In this document: piece after piece, positions 5,482-7,025 of the stretch
Numbering within the stretch: position 1 is the first letter of the stretch
Layout of the letters: the number at the start of each line of letters is the position of its first letter
NCBI GenBank assembly: GCA_007131465.1
Contig: SLQN01000207.1
Span: forward strand, 1-7,025
Direction: 5' to 3'
From: Paracoccaceae bacterium
GTDB lineage: Bacteria > Pseudomonadota > Alphaproteobacteria > Rhodobacterales > Rhodobacteraceae
Length of the DNA: 7,025 bases
Notes under the pieces: model-generated
The model's database searches: none
Told to the model about the DNA's origin: nothing
What the model saw: only the letters and a program-made list of their open reading frames with translations
Position numbers and translations under genes: made by a program

Positions 5482-6785
5482 TGGATCTTCTCACGCTTTC
5501 GATCATTCTGGTTATCGTGCTGTTCGGCTTTCTGCTGGCCGGGCTTTGGGTCGGCTTCTCGCTGATGGCGGTGGCCTTTGTCGCAATGGAACTGACACGG
5601 CCCGGACTGGCGGGCGCGGTCTTCGCGACCAAGGTCTGGGGCTCGCTCAATGTCTGGGATCTGACCGCGCTGCCCATGTTCATCTGGATGGGGGAAATCC
5701 TGTTCCGCTCGCGCCTGTCGTCGGACCTGTTTCGCGGGCTTGCGCCTTTCACGCGCCGCCTGCCGGGCGGTTTGCTGCACGCCAATATCCTTGGCTGCGC
5801 GCTGTTCGCCGCCGTGTCCGGGTCGTCTGCGGCGACAACGGCCACCGTCGGGCGCATGTCGCTGCCGGAACTGAAGACGCGCGGATATGATCCCGACATC
5901 TCCATCGGCACGCTGGCGGGCGCAGGCACATTCGGGTTCCTGATCCCGCCCTCGATCATCCTGATCGTCTATGGCGCAGCGACCGAGCAGAGCATCGCGC
6001 GGCTGTTTCTGGCCGGGGTGCTGCCGGGGCTGATGCTCGCCGCCCTCTTTGCGGGCTATGTGATGCTCTGGTCGCTGATGAACCGCGACAAGCTGCCTGC
6101 CCCCGACCCCGCCCCAAGCTGGGCCGAGCGCTGGGACGCGATCAAGGCGCTGGGGCCAACTGTGGCGCTGATCTTCGCCGTGATCGGGTCGATCTATGCG
6201 GGCATCGCCTCGCCCACCGAGGCCGCGGTGATCGGGGTTGCGGGCGCATTGATGATCTCGGGCCTCTCGGGCGGGCTGGACCGGACAAGTGCGGTGGCCA
6301 GCCTGCGGGGCGCGGCCATCACCACCTGCATGATCGCCTTCATCCTTGCAGGCGCGTCCTTCCTGACCGTCGCCATGGGCTATACCGGCATCCCGCGTCT
6401 GCTGGCGCAATGGATCGGCGAACAGGGCTATTCGCAATTCGCGCTGTTGGCGGCCCTTCTGGTCTTCTTCATCATCCTTGGCTTCTTCCTCGATGGCATC
6501 TCGATCGTGGTGCTGACAACATCGGTGATCCTGCCGATGGTCATGGCCGCCGGGATCGACCCGATCTGGTTTGGCATCTTTCTGGTGCTGGTGGTGGAGA
6601 TGAGCCAGATCACCCCGCCTGTGGGCTTCAACTTGTTCGTGTTGCAATCCATAACCGGGCGGGGCATTTTCCAGATCGCGCGCATGGCCCTGCCCTTTTT
6701 CCTGATCCTTGTGCTGGCAACTGCCATCCTGTCGCTGTTCCCGGAGATTGCCCTGTGGCTCCCAAACACGATGCTGAGCCGATGA
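5481..6785 (+). CDS. dctM: TRAP transporter large permease (DctM family)
   Basis: A 434-residue, very hydrophobic inner-membrane protein of the usual DctM length (about 425-435), the ion-coupled translocating subunit driven by a sodium or proton gradient rather than ATP. Family motifs are ALPMFIWMGEIL (63-74), CALFAAVSGSSAATTATVG (106-124), GTLAGAGTFGFLIPPSIILIVYG (143-165) with the helix-breaking PP, SPTEAAVIGV (244-253), LGFFLDGISIVVLTTSVILP (333-352), and EMSQITPPVGFNLFVLQSITG (373-393). The two G-S-S/T-P-P repeats resemble the re-entrant loops and sodium sites described for this ion-transporter superfamily. The start ATG overlaps the dctQ stop by one base. The stop TGA overlaps the next gene's ATG (ATGA). 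There is no sign of damage. Confidence 0.95.
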   Translation: MDLLTLSIILVIVLFGFLLAGLWVGFSLMAVAFVAMELTRPGLAGAVFATKVWGSLNVWDLTALPMFIWMGEILFRSRLSSDLFRGLAPFTRRLPGGLLHANILGCALFAAVSGSSAATTATVGRMSLPELKTRGYDPDISIGTLAGAGTFGFLIPPSIILIVYGAATEQSIARLFLAGVLPGLMLAALFAGYVMLWSLMNRDKLPAPDPAPSWAERWDAIKALGPTVALIFAVIGSIYAGIASPTEAAVIGVAGALMISGLSGGLDRTSAVASLRGAAITTCMIAFILAGASFLTVAMGYTGIPRLLAQWIGEQGYSQFALLAALLVFFIILGFFLDGISIVVLTTSVILPMVMAAGIDPIWFGIFLVLVVEMSQITPPVGFNLFVLQSITGRGIFQIARMALPFFLILVLATAILSLFPEIALWLPNTMLSR

Positions 6786-7025
6786 CGCCCCGCGACCCGG
6801 TCATTCCCGATATCGGGCCTGTGGTCAGTTCGGCGCATCTGGCAAGCTCCTCGCTGCCCGCGCTGTCCGAGGTGGAATTCGCCCTGACCATGGCGAATAA
6901 CGCCTTTCACCGCTGGATGGTGCGGTGCATGACCGCCGCAGGCCAGCCCGGACTGTCGCCGCTGGAAGTGCTGATCGTGCATCTGGTCAACCACCGCGCC
7001 CGGCCCAAGACGCTGGCCGATATCT
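6782..7025 (+). CDS. MarR-like winged-helix regulator, N-terminal part (partial)
   Basis: A frame opens at ATG 6782, overlapping the dctM stop by four bases, and runs off the right edge after 81 codons. The visible part begins MTPRDPVIPDIGPVVSSAHL. ASSSLPALSEVEFALTMANN (21-40) and AFHRWMVRCM (41-50) follow, then LSPLEVLIVHLVNHRARPKTLADI (58-81). The last segment resembles the first helices of a MarR-type winged helix (x-x-L-E-x-L-I-L-H-x-V, then L-A-D-I as the start of the recognition helix pair). I recall a small group of predicted MarR-like regulators with this N-terminus, but cannot confirm it by a search. Direct overlap with a transporter gene suggests it regulates this locus or senses the same substrate. 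The DNA-binding helix itself lies beyond the window. Confidence 0.7.
   Translation, partial: MTPRDPVIPDIGPVVSSAHLASSSLPALSEVEFALTMANNAFHRWMVRCMTAAGQPGLSPLEVLIVHLVNHRARPKTLADI

Noticed and set aside
5442..6647. A 401-codon open frame on the minus strand under dctM
   Set aside because: It is antisense to dctM, whose motifs are unambiguous. The product is low-complexity, rich in R, Q, H, D and G, as expected from the reverse strand of a GC-rich membrane-protein gene.
1..7025. CRISPR array, defence island or novel system
   Set aside because: No spaced direct repeats of CRISPR type were seen, and every sizeable gene fits a known family.

Overview
The window looks like a high-GC alphaproteobacterial chromosome, most likely Rhodobacteraceae. 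The evidence is strong G/C bias at third codon positions, tightly overlapping operons, TRAP transporter proteins of the type common in that family, and a YaiI/YqxD-family protein. No species can be named from this sequence alone.

Left edge (1-659): a mobile-element graveyard. It holds the C-terminal end of an IS630-type transposase (stop at 71), then a decayed IS110-family transposase remnant with two apparent frameshifts (about 138-412). About 120 bases without a recognisable gene follow. Next comes a short sequence folding like the 3' end of a class II tRNA (variable arm, T arm, acceptor 3' strand, CCA; 537-575). No matching 5' half is present, so this may be the attachment-site scar of an integrated element, with core chromosome starting to its right.

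Middle (660-3744): a YaiI/YqxD (DUF188) gene on the plus strand converges on a three-gene minus-strand operon, pxpB-pxpC-pxpA. That operon encodes the prokaryotic ATP-dependent 5-oxoprolinase. The genes overlap (TGATG between pxpB and pxpC, 7 bases between pxpC and pxpA), which suggests translational coupling.

Right (3895-7025): divergent from pxpB is a complete TRAP transporter: dctP (periplasmic binding protein), a hairpin that may terminate or attenuate transcription, dctQ and dctM. The start of a MarR-like winged-helix regulator gene overlaps the dctM stop and runs off the window. The ~150 bp between pxpB and dctP carry three GTTGAC/GTCAA hexamers spaced exactly 22 bp apart, a good candidate for shared control.

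Taken together, the right 5 kb reads as an uptake-and-hydrolysis module: the TRAP system would import a small carboxylate, plausibly 5-oxoproline (pyroglutamate), and PxpABC would open it to glutamate in the cytoplasm. The enzyme assignment is strong. The transporter's substrate is inferred from context. I see no CRISPR array, defence system or clearly undescribed protein family here.
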